Positions 1 through 10,989 of a stretch of DNA of 64,000 nt are shown piece by piece (within the stretch, counting starts at the first letter, position 1; each line of letters opens with the position of its first letter). Source of the DNA: Clusia tigrina (Eukaryota; Arthropoda; Insecta; Diptera; Clusiidae); the NCBI GenBank assembly GCA_920105625.2, contig OV050030.1, forward strand, positions 317,816,789-317,880,788, read 5' to 3'. The translations under genes and the position numbers were made by a program. Below the pieces are notes generated by a model. It had not been told where the DNA came from. It made no database searches and worked only from the letters and a program-made list of their open reading frames with translations.

Positions 1-1779
1 CTCCAAACCTATAAAAGAAAAACTGAGAGAAAAGCGATATGCAAGAAAAAAGTGACAACAAACTAGACATCCTGAGGACAAGAAAAAATTAAATGCGCTT
101 ACAAAAGAACTTAAAGAGATCCTTAATAACGAACGAAACACCCAACTCCATCACTACCTCAGTAATCTCGATGCAACAGCTGCTACAGAATACTCTCTCT
201 GGAAAGCAACTAGGAATCTAAAGAGACCCACAATGTTCCAATCCGCTTTACGAATGGAAAATAACGAATGGGCTAAAAGTGACCTTGAAAGAGCAGTCAC
301 ATTTGCCCGACACTTAAAAAAAGTATTTACCCCACATGAAATCGAGCCCCCAGCATGTGTAACAGAAGAAGTGAAAAGTGTTCTGAGTAATACCCATCAG
401 ATGGACCTACCCATACGTAAATTTTCCAAATCTGAAGTGAAAGCAGCTATTGATAAGCTAAATATTAAAAAAGCCCCTGGGTACGACCTTATCACTGGGA
501 AAATAGTAAAACAACTTCCAGAAGAAGGAGTGACATATCTTACCTACTTATTTAACGCGGTACTAACATCTGGCTTTATACCTCCCCAATGGAAAGTGTC
601 ACAATTAAAAATGATTCTCAAACCCGGAAAAAGCGCTGATAAAGTTGAATCGTATCGCCCAATTAGCTTGTTACCGATTGCTTCTAAACTCATGGAAACC
701 CTTTTCCTGAAAAGACTACTCCCAATTATAGAAGAGCGAAAGCTAATTCCAAATCATCAATTTGGATTCAGGAAAAAACACAGCACAATCGAACAGGTTC
801 ATAGGATTGTTGAGTATATACACACTGCATTCGAACATAAAAAATATTGTACAGCAGCGTTTCTTGACATCTCGCAAGCATTTGATCGCGTTTAGCACGA
901 TGGCTTGCTTTACAAAATAAAAACTACACTCCCCATTAACTACTATGTGTTAATCAAGTCCTACAAATAGATATTTTTTCGTAAAGCAAGGTGAGGAACA
1001 ATCTGAGCTCCATGAAAGCTCAGCAGGCGTACCCCAAGGAAGTGTCATGGGCCCAATACTTTATCTACTTCACACGTACGACTTACCATCAGCTGAAGGA
1101 GTCACCATAGGTACCTTTGCAGATGACACTGCTGTCTTAGCTGTTGACACTCTCCCACACTTAGCTTCCTCTAAAATCCAGAGTGGGCTAAACAAAATTA
1201 CTGACTGGCTAAAAAAATGGAAAATCAAGTTGAACGAAACATAATCAGTCCAGGTTACATTCACTCTCAAACGAAACACCTGCCCACCCGTTAAACTCAA
1301 CGGCATAAATATATAGATACCTTGGGATGGACCTCGACAGAAAATTAACTTGGAAAACACATATACTTACAAAACGAAAATCACTCGGTATAAAGCTCAG
1401 AAATCTACACTGGCTCTTGAATCGAAACTCCAAAGTCTCAATCGATAGCAAATTGCTCTTGTACTCAGCAATTTTAAAACCAGTTTGGACATACGGTATT
1501 CAGCTGTGGGGCACTGCGGCAACTTCCAATGTTGAAATACTTCAAAGATTCCAATCAAAGACCCTAAGAATGATTGTAAACGCGCCCTATTATGTCACAA
1601 ACAACCAAATCCATCGTGACCTCAAAGTTCCTACAGTCGCTCAAGAAATAAAAAAACTCTCTACTTCGCACAATCTGAGACTCCTAGTCCACCCAAATCC
1701 ACTGATATCGGAACTCACTTCCAACCCCTTCACTTTCATCCGACTGAAGAGAAAATCCACAACAGATCTCCTGTGCTAA
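1..1779 (+). pseudogene. ORF2 reverse transcriptase of Jockey copy A, multiply disabled
   Basis: RT motifs in order: KKAPGYDLITGK, YRPISLLPIASKLME, FGFRKKHSTIEQ, AAFLDISQAFDRV, then GVPQGSVMGPILY, FADDTAVLAV (the FADD catalytic motif) and the thumb segment LTWKTHILTKRKSLGIKLRN. The frame is broken by a TGA near position 53, a copy-A-specific TAG at 893-895 (TGG in copy B), a frameshift near 965, a TAA at 1242-1244 and a second shift near 1315. All except the TAG are shared with copy B. The 233-895 segment starts at an internal ATG, which is not a true start. The encoded RT would have copied its own RNA at the nuclear target site. Confidence 0.93.
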
Positions 1780-1896
1780 TAGGCAATGGCTGCACCACTG
1801 GGTGTAGTCCATAAAAGACAGTAAATACAAAAATTAATCTTAAGTTATTAAATATTGCTGAATGTGATTGAATGTAACAGATTGCAATAAAATATT
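1..1896 (+). mobile_element. Jockey-clade non-LTR retrotransposon, copy A (3' part)
   Basis: This is the 3' part of a Jockey-type element that runs off the left edge of the window. It is collinear with 25599-27494 (copy B) at a constant offset of 25598 with no indel up to the tail. I see six substitutions: positions 261, 894, 1102, 1330, 1343 and 1837. It has the last codons of the endonuclease/RT linker, the RT domain and a short 3' UTR, and ends in an A-rich tail at about 1886-1910. The sequence after the tail differs from that after copy B, so the two are separate insertions and not one duplicated block. Confidence 0.93.
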
Positions 1897-2849
1897 TGGA
1901 TATTAAAAAAAAAATAAAAAATATATATATATGAAGCTTCAGAGTTATAGAATAAAACACAAAACAAAAATAAGAAAATTAGAGATTCACTTTATGAGCT
2001 ACGTCCTGTATATATAGGATCTTAAAACTTTGGACCTATACCAAATTTAAAAAAAATTTATTGACTTTATAAAGTCATACAAAAGAAATTGGGTGGTCCA
2101 GATAAAAGACGGTTTTTCTGTTTTTTTTTTTTAATATTTTTTTAACCAAGCGTCACTTTTAAAATCATTGTATATAAATAGAGAGTTGTACATTTAATAG
2201 TACTTTATAGAAATTAATCTTTTCCTTCAGGATTACTAAAAATAGAACTACAAAATATTTTAAGTACCGATTGTTCTGTCAGTAAGAGAATTGTTCTATT
2301 ATTAGATTTTAATATATGTCGTAGCACTGACTGTGACCACGTAGAAGACATCCTAACGGAAAACGGCTTAATAGACAGTAATTCAAGAACGATGCAGTTT
2401 GTGTTACAATTTCATTATAATAGGGTTCTTTATTTTTGCTGCATTCTTTATTTATTTAATGTATGCTAACTTAGTTGATTTAGATTTAGTAATAGGTACA
2501 AATAATTAAGTTCCTCGGGAGAATTCTTGCTCCTAGAGGACGCATCCCCAGGTAGCGGATAGGGGAAAGTTTCTCATATATTGGAGGTAGGAGCTGTATC
2601 AACTACCTGCCGCCGACCAACAAGCAGTAGTATTCATGCCTTCAAACCTTTACTATAAAAAATGTGAAACTAATTTTGTGCCGTAGAGCTTTTTTTTATA
2701 AATACCATAATGGCTTTTAAATAACATATGGAAATGTGAAGTATAACTACAGTCCCAAGTCAAGTATTCATAACTTGAATTCAACTATGAAACTTAGTGA
2801 TCATTATAGGTCTAACATTTCAACCGACATGGAGAAAAAGTTGTGTTGA
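1897..2849. other. AT-rich interval, mostly unexplained
   Basis: There is no credible gene. A TA-rich stretch follows the tail of Jockey copy A. Bases 2510-2640 form a locally GC-richer block that could be the 3' UTR of an old retroelement, but I cannot assign it. A possible endonuclease fragment within the interval is listed separately. Confidence 0.4.
2233..2400 (+). pseudogene. Possible retroelement endonuclease fragment
   Basis: One frame reads a stretch containing IVLLLDFNICRST followed by DILTENGLIDSNSR. This resembles the 'GDFN' catalytic block and following helix of APE-type endonucleases of non-LTR elements, with GD changed to LD. It is only about 55 codons with nothing convincing on either side. 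It could be chance, so this is a weak call. Confidence 0.28.
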
Positions 2850-2971
2850 TCCCATATCGCGATGGTTTAACTCGCACGTACATTTTTTTTGTATGAGCGT
2901 GGTTTTATAAACTTTAAAGTAAAGGGTATTTCGTAGTCGGTCTAACCCGACTTCAGACTTCTTTACTCGTT
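2850..2971 (+). repeat. Dispersed repeat R, copy a (3' end only)
   Basis: The stretch containing GGTATTTCG, AGTCGGTCTAACCCGAC and CTTCTTTACTCGTTA matches the 3' terminus of the long R copy on the minus strand at 55841-57332 and the end of copy b at 10881. Only about 120 bp of the family is present here. R has no coding capacity that I can see. Confidence 0.7.
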
Positions 2972-4199
2972 ATTTCTACGTTAATTCAGTGAATATTCGA
3001 CCAGCCATCCAACATCTCGACAACATTTTCAATCCAAATCTGCATGATGCCATCCAGGAGTGTATCTTTTAACTAAAAAATATATATATAGAAACATGGT
3101 CATGGGACCCAATCCAGTTACATGTACTAATTAAGAAATTGAATCGTAATGCACACATATGCTATGCAATTTATGCAATTATTTTAAGAACGATCAGACT
3201 TCAAGAACATGAACTTCCCAGTCATGCTCTAAGTTTAATTCACTAATGAAATTGGAAGGCAAAGTTTAAAAGACATTCGTTAAGTGAATTTATCCAACCC
3301 TACCAACACAGCAGTGAGAACAGTAGCAGCCATCACCTCACTAGCGTTAGTTATGTTTGTTTACAAGTCCACTTAAGTGGAAATGCGCTTCATCACTCAT
3401 AATAAATTTTTCCAAAAAATGCAGATTGTCATTATCAAGCAACAACATACGAACGGAGTGGCAAAAGGTTTCTTGGTAGCAGCTGAATATGCTACCATTG
3501 TTTCGCTATAAAGCCAAACATCCAGCAAATTTAGAGTGATATGTATTTTCTATTGAGACTTGGTGGGATTTAAAGCACAAACAAGCAATTCTATGCTTAC
3601 GTTTTGAACTTATCATTAAAAAAGTCATTTATAATAATTTGCGCTTACGAATTTGAATGAGTGATATCTAATTAACAATATTTTTGTTTTATAAATTCAT
3701 TTAAAAGTTCTTCACGTTTGTCTTCTAAAAGCAATATCTGAGTGAATATTGAAGGTCACTCAAGACCCAGCTAATGCAGGTAATTGACATTTTCACTGCT
3801 TTTGTGACTAGAAGCTCTTGACTTTTGTGGTAAGAGTAAATTAATTGCTATTGGTATATTATAAGAACAATGAACTAATTCAAAGCATAAACTTTTATAT
3901 ATATTATGAATAAGGAAATGAATGTCAAGTAATTGTAAATGGTATCATATCATATTTATCTTTTCTTTAATTCTGCATAGATTCATTTATTGCATTTTTT
4001 CAATTGAAAACAAAGAATACTTTTGAAAAGCTTTCCACTATCTAATAAACAAATTGATGCTCCGCGCCAGTGTTTTGAGCAATTTGAGTTTTAGAATTAT
4101 ATATTATTATTTCAAAGTATTGATCTTGTAAGACGACATCCCTTGAAGTATATTTGTTGCAAATTGATTTGGATGAGACTTTAGTTTGGTTTTATATTT
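2972..4199. other. Intergenic interval with no gene except a transposase remnant
   Basis: AT-rich sequence with no reading frame of note. The only recognisable content is the mariner-type transposase scrap at 3318-3440. The right part, about 4080-4200, may belong to the decayed Jockey copy that follows, but motif similarity there is too weak to claim. Confidence 0.4.
3318..3440 (-). pseudogene. Tc1/mariner-type (IS630 superfamily) transposase remnant
   Basis: On the minus strand one frame reads DNDNLHFLEKFIMSDEAHF then HLSGLVNKHN. This matches the block around the second catalytic aspartate of a common insect transposase group (consensus like FSDEAHFHLxGYVNxQN). Stops and shifts occur immediately on both sides, and I see no inverted repeats. 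A few dozen codons of a long-dead DNA transposon survive. Confidence 0.5.
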
Positions 4200-5280
4200 C
4201 GCTTTAATGTCTACGAGTTTTCTTTCCGTCGGTGTTATTTTCAAGTCGCGGTGATTATGGGCCAGCAATGTTCGAGTTCAAATTTTGGATTGAGTCCTTT
4301 AGATTATTTGTAAATTTGATGCACTAGTAGTGTCAGAAATTCGAAAATTTTAAGTCCAATTGACTTAATTAAAGCTTTGTATATAAACACTTTATAGGTG
4401 TTTATCAGTTGATAAACCAGAAGTGCTAAGGACACTACCTTGCGGTATTCCAGTTATTATTTCAAAGTCTGCTGCTATAATTTCATTGCATTTAACGCTG
4501 AATTTCTGAATTGTTAAATATGATTGAAAAAGCCTGTGCGAATTGCTCGGCAGAAAATTCTGATTTTATATATAAGTCCTTCATGCCAAACCTTGTCAAA
4601 GCCATGTGCGATGTCTAGGAATATTCCTGAGCGGTACATCCTTTGTTTGAGTGCTCGTCTTATTTCAGAAGCAATGCGGTGCACTAGCTTGATAGTTCTA
4701 TGATGCTTGCTGCACCGAAATTGGTGATGAGGAAGAATTGAATTGAGCTGACATGTTATTTTTCCAGCAATAACCGCTCAAGCAATTTCCAGAAGGTTGG
4801 CAGGAGTGTTATGGGCTTAGATTATTGAGTAGGATCTTTCCAGGTTTTGGCATCATTATTATTTCGGATGTGTTTCATATTATAGGTGTTGACGATAAAA
4901 AATATAAAAGCAGAGTATTGCCAATTTTGTCTGGTTTATTCAACGTTGGAAAAGCTAATGATCTTATTGATATGTAATAAAGGGAATTACTACTAAACTG
5001 TGAGTGGTTGCCAAATTATTGTTTCCAACAGTAAGAAAGTGATCCAGAGAGTATGGAATTAAAAATATGTGTCAGATGCATCAGAACTATTTTGTGGGTA
5101 ATTAAGTCACATCCAGGTCCTTTTTTTAGGTTGAGACTTATTGTACACATGCGTTTGACTTCCTTTGGTTTAAAATTGGTTGTGATTTGGTACTGCTAGC
5201 GTCGCTGTGGAAGCATTCTGAATGCTATTGTTGTTGCGGGTAGGCGGTTTAGGTTGAAAGACTGACCTGTAGTGGGCTGC
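4200..5280 (-). pseudogene. Decayed Jockey-clade RT (J3)
   Basis: The minus strand carries an RT read only in pieces: a pre-RT block with KKGPGCDLITHKI and LTHIFNSIL (about 5115-5060), IIMMPKPGK (about 4860), PITLLPTFWKLLERLLLEK (about 4800), FLDIAHGFDKV-like text (about 4600), and ITGIPQGSVLS-like text (about 4450). Stops and frameshifts occur every few dozen codons and the FADD box is not visible. It resembles copies A and B in domain order but is far more diverged. Its 5' side is cut by repeat R at about 5285. Confidence 0.7.
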
Positions 5281-5296
5281 AAATGAATTGCCTTTT

Positions 5297-5646
5297 TATA
5301 CTCTTTAAAGGCTAAAAGGGTATACTAATTTTATGCCTTTGAGAGGGGTTGCAATTTCAAGAAAGAGGAGTGGTAGGTATGGACCTATATATACAGATAT
5401 GATCTGAATCACTTTCTGAAGAATTGTTATTTTTTCTGTCTGTGGCCTCTTTTTTCTACACCGTTAGAGCTATCTGAAAGAAACTTTGCAAATGTATAGT
5501 CTGGACAAAGACACACCAGATTGCTATATGGGACAATTTAGATTAAGACCACGCCTACCTCCCATAAAAGGGACTTTTTTCCCCTTTCTTAAAATGACTA
5601 TAACTCTGGTCCAATTGATAGAATTATGGGTATATACTCGTATATG
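5297..5646 (+). repeat. Dispersed repeat R, copy b, left part
   Basis: This begins with the R family's head palindrome (TATACTCTTTAAAGG with CTAAAAGGGTATA) and continues collinearly with the first 340 bp of the minus-strand copy at 57332. It stops at GGGTATATA (5638-5646). The same nine bases restart the family sequence at 10378, so this R copy was split by the element L1. Confidence 0.82.
5638..5646. repeat. Target-site duplication of L1, left copy
   Basis: GGGTATATA here is identical to 10378-10386 at the other end of L1. Joining the two flanks at this 9-mer gives a collinear R repeat, apart from about 55 bp of R sequence missing at the point of insertion. Confidence 0.75.
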
Positions 5647-5898
5647 GTTTCAGTGGCTGATCCAAGTCAGTCCACATATGGATCACAATTATCGCCTTAG
5701 CGACGTTTTGATACCGCAACCTCTCCTAACGCCGGAGAAAACGATGGATTGTTCACTAGATCCACTTTGTGGAGTTTAGATATCTTAAAAGATCTTTCGG
5801 GTTTACACCCGAGAGATCGGATAAACTCGCTAGGAAATAGTTTCCTAGTGTTCTATTTCTTGCTGCCGCCAGAGCCGGGCATTCGCATAGAAAATGGA

Positions 5899-6732
5899 TT
5901 AAGATTTCCTCTCTTCTGAGTTTCCAGAACTTCTACAATGGGTATTGTACGGTCTCTGCAATTCCTCTGCATGAGTACCCACGAGCCAGTGACCTGTTAA
6001 GGCCGCCGTGAGGTGGCTGGTGGCCCTGTGGTCCCTGTTTATGAGCTCCCTAGATCTCGCAGTGTTAAAGATTGGCCAGGTCGCCCGGGATGTATTACAT
6101 GTTGTAAGTGTCCTCGATCTATTGCCCGCCAAGGTAAGATAGTGCATGTAGATGTCCCTCTTAATCGCACCCATGGAAACAGGTTCCACATGGGTTAGAT
6201 CGAGAGAGGCTCCTCTGCGCGCCAATTCATCAGCCTTCTCATTTCCATCTATATTCCTGTGTCCGGGGACCCAGATTATTGTGATGTCAGCATGGTGACC
6301 TAGCCCCCCAAGTACCTCCCTGCACTTTCTGACCAGTCTGTAGTTGGTGGTGTTTGATTGTAGTGCTTTTATGGCAGCCTGGCTGTCCACAAAAATAGCA
6401 ACCGTGCTCCTCTGCCATTCTCTAATGTGGTGGGTGATCTGTCGACATGCCTCTCTGATCGCGAGTACTTCCGTCTGAAAAACTGTAGCTGTATCGGGTA
6501 GGTGCCTACAGTAGTTAATGTTAGCGTGCGGGGAAAAGACCACCGCCGCCACGCCCAGTTCCATTTTTGACCCGTCCGTATAAATGGGTATATCGTACTC
6601 CATTTGGAGTTTCCTTTTCGACCACAATTTTCTTGAGGGAAATCTAACCTTGAAGTCCTTTTTGAAGTCCAGTTGTGGTACTATGTAATCTGTCGTAATT
6701 TGTGTTAATTCCCTCGGCACTGTGTATAGCAC
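5899..6732 (-). pseudogene. RNase H domain and C-terminus of L1 ORF2
   Basis: The frame reads DIPIYTDGSKMELGVAAVVF (first catalytic Asp), QTEVLAIREACR (Glu), VAIFVDSQAAIKAL (second Asp) and WVPGHRNIDGNEKADELARR (His and last Asp). All RNase H catalytic positions are present. The domain would remove the RNA template during target-primed reverse transcription. The downstream Cys-rich tail decays after CRSSGNSEE: at 5899 the frame ends and the remainder is readable only with shifts. Upstream an in-frame TAG at about 6760 separates it from the RT frame. Confidence 0.88.
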
Positions 6733-6800
6733 CTTACCATGACCGTACGTTTGCTCAGACTAGCAGTTTGTCGCTTTTAACCTTACCGCACTGTTGCAGG

Positions 6801-7673
6801 CTACGTTCTTAATGTACAGGTCGATAGGGAGGATGTGTAGCAATACGGGAGGATGTGTAGCAATACGTTGAGTGCCTCCGCTGGACATGTTCTCAGGCTC
6901 CCTGCAATGCCAGCGGTAGCTGTTCTTTGGACTCTACTGAGTCTCTGAATGTTATAACCCTTATCTAGAGCTGGCCACCAGACTATTGAACCGTAAGTTA
7001 GTATTGGACGCACGATTGCTTCGTACATCCAGTGAGTGATATGGGGGCGTAGTCCCCATTTTTTCCCAAACATATTCTTGCATGCGTAGAAAGCTACGTG
7101 GGCTTTCCTGACCCGTAACTCTATATTGGTTCTCCAATTTAGCTTGGGGTCCAGAAGCACTCCTAAGTATTTTGCTTTCTCCGCTAGCTTTATCTGTTGT
7201 CTAATAAGTGTCGGAAGCTTAAAGATCGGAATCTTAGTCTTGTTAGTAAAAATTATCAGTTCTATCTTTTCTGGATTCACACATAGTCCACAACCTGTGG
7301 CCCAGGATTTCAGTTTGTCCAGCCCCTTTTGCATAATATCACTTATTACACTGGGGAGCAAGCCTGATACAACGATCACTACATCGTCCGCGTATGCTAC
7401 CGTCTTAACCCCCATTGAATATAGTATGCAGAGGATGTTGTCAATTACCAATAGCCACAATAGGGGTGAAATCACCCCACCTTGTGGTGTTCCTCTACTG
7501 ACATGTTTAATGAGAACCGTGTTACCCACCTCAGACTGAATGACCCTAGTCCTAAGCATTGTAACTATCCACTCCCTAAGAACTTCCCCAACCCCTACCC
7601 TGGTGAGAGAGTCCAGAATTGCTTTGTTACTAACGTTGTTAAAAGCCCCTTCTATGTCCAGAAAGGCCGCCAA
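6801..7673 (-). pseudogene. RT domain of L1 ORF2
   Basis: The 290-codon frame contains AAFLDIEGAFNNVSNKAI (RT motif A), HVSRGTPQGGVISPLLW (motif B), VKTVAYADDVVIVVSG (motif C with catalytic YADD) and AKYLGVLLDPKLNW (motif E/thumb). The polymerase core is intact. The frame runs off at a 20-bp tandem duplication (6831-6870), past which the correct frame resumes. Its first Met is internal; the RT domain really begins upstream, where the linker is broken. Confidence 0.9.
6831..6870. repeat. 20-bp tandem duplication that breaks the L1 RT frame
   Basis: GGATGTGTAGCAATACG occurs at 6831-6847 and again at 6851-6867. The unit of 20 bp is not a multiple of three, and the RT frame changes exactly here, so this duplication is the cause of the frameshift. 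Confidence 0.85.
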
Positions 7674-8243
7674 CTTATACTGTTTATGGTGGATTGTCTT
7701 TTTTACTGATCGAATTACCTCATGTAAAGCTATCTTGCTGAAGTAGAGGTTGCCTCAATTGATTCACAAAATTCTCTCCAGCCTTTTTCTTGGCTTCCCT
7801 GATAGATTTTTTGTAAGTTTTGAGACTCCCTTTATATCGTGCCCAATCTTCGTCCCTATAACAATGGTTGAAGAGTTTCCTGGTTCTCTTCCTGAGATCC
7901 GATAATTTTTTGGTCCACCATGGTGGAAGAGATTTTCTACTCTACTATACTCTATACTATACTCTACTATATTAAGAGCTTCCTCAAGATTCCCCATTTT
8001 TTTGTCTATCGCCTCAGTAGATTCGAGTTTCATTATCTTAGAAATTTTAAGTTTTAAGTTAGCTACCCTCGTAAAAGTATCTCACTTTATTCTCCTGGGG
8101 TTTCCGTAAGAAATAGCATCTACGGTTTTCAAATTTACCTTGAAAACTATCCAGCTATGGTCCGAGAAGGACTTCTTGTTGGATACCCTCCATTCTCCTA
8201 CCTGGACTGATGCTTCTTCTGAAATTAGAGTTAAATCTAGGAC
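7674..8243 (-). pseudogene. Endonuclease-RT linker of L1 ORF2, degraded
   Basis: This region links the endonuclease frame to the RT frame. One open stretch (8033-7764) includes GPKNYRISGREPGNS and KLTKNLSGKPRKRLERIL, similar in character to the basic linker of LOA elements. It contains a low-complexity run of ACTCT/ATA units at about 7935-7972. No catalytic motif is expected here. Confidence 0.6.
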
Positions 8244-8891
8244 TTATTCCCATCCAGCACATTTATTAGAGCTGGGGAAGGTAAATATGGGAGTATTCCC
8301 TCTATTACATACTGTAAGGTTCGAATTATTTATAAAGTAAAAAAGTGACTCACCCCTTTCATTATCCTCGGTGATACTCCATAGCGTGTGCGTCGCGTTG
8401 GCGTCGCATCCCAGAAGGAGTGGGACATTTTTGGCAGCAGCATTGGCGACCAGGGTCGCTACCTCTTCCGGTGGTGCGTGACTGTTGTGCGCTATATAAG
8501 CTGATGCCGCTAGTAGGTCTGCTCCGCTTGGCACCTCGATTTTGACAACTGTTAAATCGCCTGTGCTGTACTGTGGGCAGATAAAAGAATTAATTGTTTT
8601 CTTAGCTAGGATACATGATCGAATCTTATCACCATTCCTGATATAGTGCATATTGTATTTGGTCAGCTTGAGCCCCATAACGTCATTTCCTCTGACCCTT
8701 GACTCCTGCACAATGCCGATGTCTGCGTCTTCTTCACCCAGAAAAACGGCAAAGTTATCTGATGCATTCTTAAAATGCTGCAGATTAATCAGCACCACCT
8801 TCAGCATCGGTACCCTGTTGTGCAGGCGCTTTGGATACTTCTTCCTGAAGGTCCGTATCCTCTGGAATCTTGTTGGCCTCCTCCAACTCAT
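8244..8891 (-). pseudogene. APE endonuclease domain of L1 ORF2
   Basis: Starts at an ATG at 8891, but an internal Met (MLKVVLINLQHFKNAS, near 8807) matches the usual ORF2 start better, because upstream codons overlap the Gag C-terminus. The domain shows IGIVQESRV (catalytic Glu), LLLGCDANATHTLWS (the DxN motif) and then ENERGESLFYFINNSNL. It would nick target DNA to prime reverse transcription. The C-terminal 'SDH' block is lost where the frame ends at 8244. Confidence 0.88.
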
Positions 8892-9785
8892 CCGCGTCGC
8901 CCTCGGTTGGGCGGAAGATTTTTAATAATTGGGCGTACCTAACGCCAAAACGTATTTTGCAGTCAGCTGCTTCCAGGACACCAACGGACTCCTCGTTGAT
9001 TGCCAGAAGCAGGGACATGCTTATTTTCTGGGCACCTTCGTTCTTGATGATCGCCTAGTCGTGCATTGACATATTAGGGTTTTGCCGCTGATAGCTGGAG
9101 CACCTTCCCGTCCTCGAGCTTAAGTATGGGTAGCCAACTACGGGCTCTCGGTCGTCCTGGGATATCCCCGGCTGGTATCAGCTTAAGCCTTAAGCCTTCC
9201 CATGCTTCGCCAATCTTATCTATGCACTTGCCGAGGAGCTCCTTCGACGGCCGATTGTCGCACCTGAACACCCTGCATCCCCGTACCACATTGAAGGAGT
9301 CGAAGCCAGAGGGAGAAGCATCCGCATTGGACAAGAGGTGTTCCATCACCAACTCTGCCAATTTGGATTCAATCTCCCCCCATTTCTCCAGAACTTTCTT
9401 CCCCCTCCTTGGTTATATCGTCGATGAGCGCCACATGTAGCTCATCCCTAGCCACTTCGCCTTGTGCTCGTAGATGGACCCTCTGTTGGTGTAGATGTTT
9501 TGGCGATCTTGTGTCCCTTCGAAGCCGAAAATGTCACATCAAGTGACCTGTTTCGCTTTGTCGCCTTTTCTGGGAGGGAGATTTGGTACTGCTTGTACTC
9601 GTCGACAACAGTTTGGTATTTGGTCTTGTCCGCCTGGTCAAACTCATGTACCGAACCTTCCGCCTCATTCTTATCAATTTTACTTGGGATGAAGAGGGCT
9701 TTCTGGTACCGGTTTTTCCAGGCCGCTGCCTCGGACTTGAGCTTTTTCGGTTTGGCTTAGATTCCTTCTTCGCCGCTACCGACAT
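8785..9785 (-). pseudogene. Gag (ORF1) of L1, three frame-shifted pieces
   Basis: Piece 1 (9785-9534) starts at an ATG and is Lys/Arg/Ser-rich, fitting a basic N-terminus. Piece 2 (9361-9074) reads IGEAWEGLRLKLIPAGDIPG then RPRARSWLPILKL, the signature of the DUF4780 domain found in LOA-type Gag. Piece 3 (9018-8785) reads MSLLLAINEESVGVLEAADC then KIRFGVRYAQLLKI, the end of that domain, followed by an acidic tail overlapping ORF2. Gag would bind element RNA to form the RNP. Confidence 0.72.
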
Positions 9786-10377
9786 GTTTGTATTTGGTAG
9801 TGTTGTTGTTGTTGCACTGTTTGTGCAAGCAGTGGGTTAACTATTTGCCGACGTGCTCTTGCCATCGTCGGCTTCCGTGGTCTCCTGACTGGAGGCCAGC
9901 AACTCATCCTCTGAGTGCGTGGTGCAAAGCACCGGGGTGGTTTTTATGTGTTTTTTGTTTATGTTTCGTTCCATCTTTTTCGTACGACTGCGCTCCCCCG
10001 AAGGCTTGGGCAGTCAAGGATTTTTTGAGGGAAATGGCGGTCCACCGTGCCAGAGCCCTATGCCAAGGTAAGGCCACCGTTACTCCCCGATGCGGCCTGG
10101 TTTCGGAGAGGCGCCGTTCGAATACAGTCTACGCGGATAACCCCCTAACTGCAAAACCCATCCAATAGGCACGTACACGCAAAACACCCTGGATTAGGGG
10201 AGAAGTGTTTATTGACCCTCCAGTCTAGATCCATTGTGTTCAGGAAGTGGCAGGGTCACCTCGAGCAGGATGTGACTCATCGTCACGCACTAACGGTATT
10301 GGTAGAGTATAGGCTAAGGATCCAACATAGGACTATATTAAGCATATCACTAACCTGAGGACTACTCCCTTAACCTC
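9786..10377 (-). other. 5' UTR region of L1
   Basis: About 590 bp between the 5' end of L1 (set by the target duplication) and the first Gag ATG. It is GC-richer than the flanks. A short CAA-rich run lies just before the ATG. An internal promoter would be expected here in non-LTR elements, but I do not identify a specific motif. Confidence 0.55.
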
Positions 10378-10881
10378 GGGTATATATATACTGCCATGCC
10401 CACTATTAGCAAACATTCATAGCCTAAGATCTAATGCAGATTTTTGGAAAAATTTTTACGAGAAGCGTCATGTGAAGATTTTAAATCTATCTCCAAGAAA
10501 TGAGGTTAATCAGAGAAGGGACACGCCCACTTTGGATATGAGGAACTTTCGGGCAACGAACACCAAACAAAAATGGGCGGGCATTTTAGCAGCCACGCCC
10601 ACTTTTAACATATTTGTATAACTTACGACCTATACAATATTTTTGGCGGAAAATTTATATTAGTACATATATATTGATACTACAAAGCCACACACAAGAA
10701 ATGGGGTCGATCAGGTAGAGGCCACGCCCCTCTCTAATATAATAAATTCAAGGCACCCTTCAGAAAATTACCGTAGATATGGTCCTAATGATGATTTATG
10801 AAGAAAACATCCCCATTGTTGAACTTGCTCGCACAAGGGTATTTCGAAGTCGGTCTAACCCGACGTCAAACTTCTTTACTC
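10378..10881 (+). repeat. Dispersed repeat R, copy b, right part
   Basis: Resumes the R family at TACTGCCATGCCCACTATTA and runs through CACGCCCAC boxes to the family terminus (GGTATTTCGAAGTCGGTCTA, then CTTTACTC). Internal deletions relative to the copy at 55841-57332 remove much of the 411-bp duplicated segment. It begins with the right copy of the L1 target duplication (10378-10386). Confidence 0.82.
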
Positions 10882-10989
10882 TTTTCATCCATTTTTCCTC
10901 AACTTCCATCGCTGTGTCTTAGAGGTGATTCACTAACCATCGGTGATAAAACCATTTTTGTGGCTCTCCCGAGAGATCAATTTGTGACT

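Larger units (their letters stand above)
5647..10377 (-). mobile_element. LOA-like non-LTR retrotransposon L1, near full length
   Basis: A 4.7-kb minus-strand element with a 5' UTR (10377-9786), Gag with a DUF4780-like C-terminus, APE endonuclease, linker, RT and RNase H in the order expected for LOA-like elements. It is bounded by a 9-bp target duplication and inserted in repeat R. The 3' end is not A-rich. ORF1 and ORF2 are both broken, but all domains are recognisable, so the insertion is of intermediate age. The clade is inferred from domain order and the RGTPQGGVISPLLW type of RT motif. Confidence 0.85.

Noticed and set aside
1070..1451. Minus-strand open frames opposite the Jockey RT
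   Set aside because: They are antisense shadows of the RT coding sequence and recur identically at 26668-27049 opposite copy B.
7935..7972. ACTCT-rich run as a regulatory element
   Set aside because: Simple-sequence slippage inside the broken ORF2 of L1.
9126..10168. Plus-strand frames over the L1 5' UTR and gag
   Set aside because: No recognisable domain; antisense to the retroelement Gag and leader.
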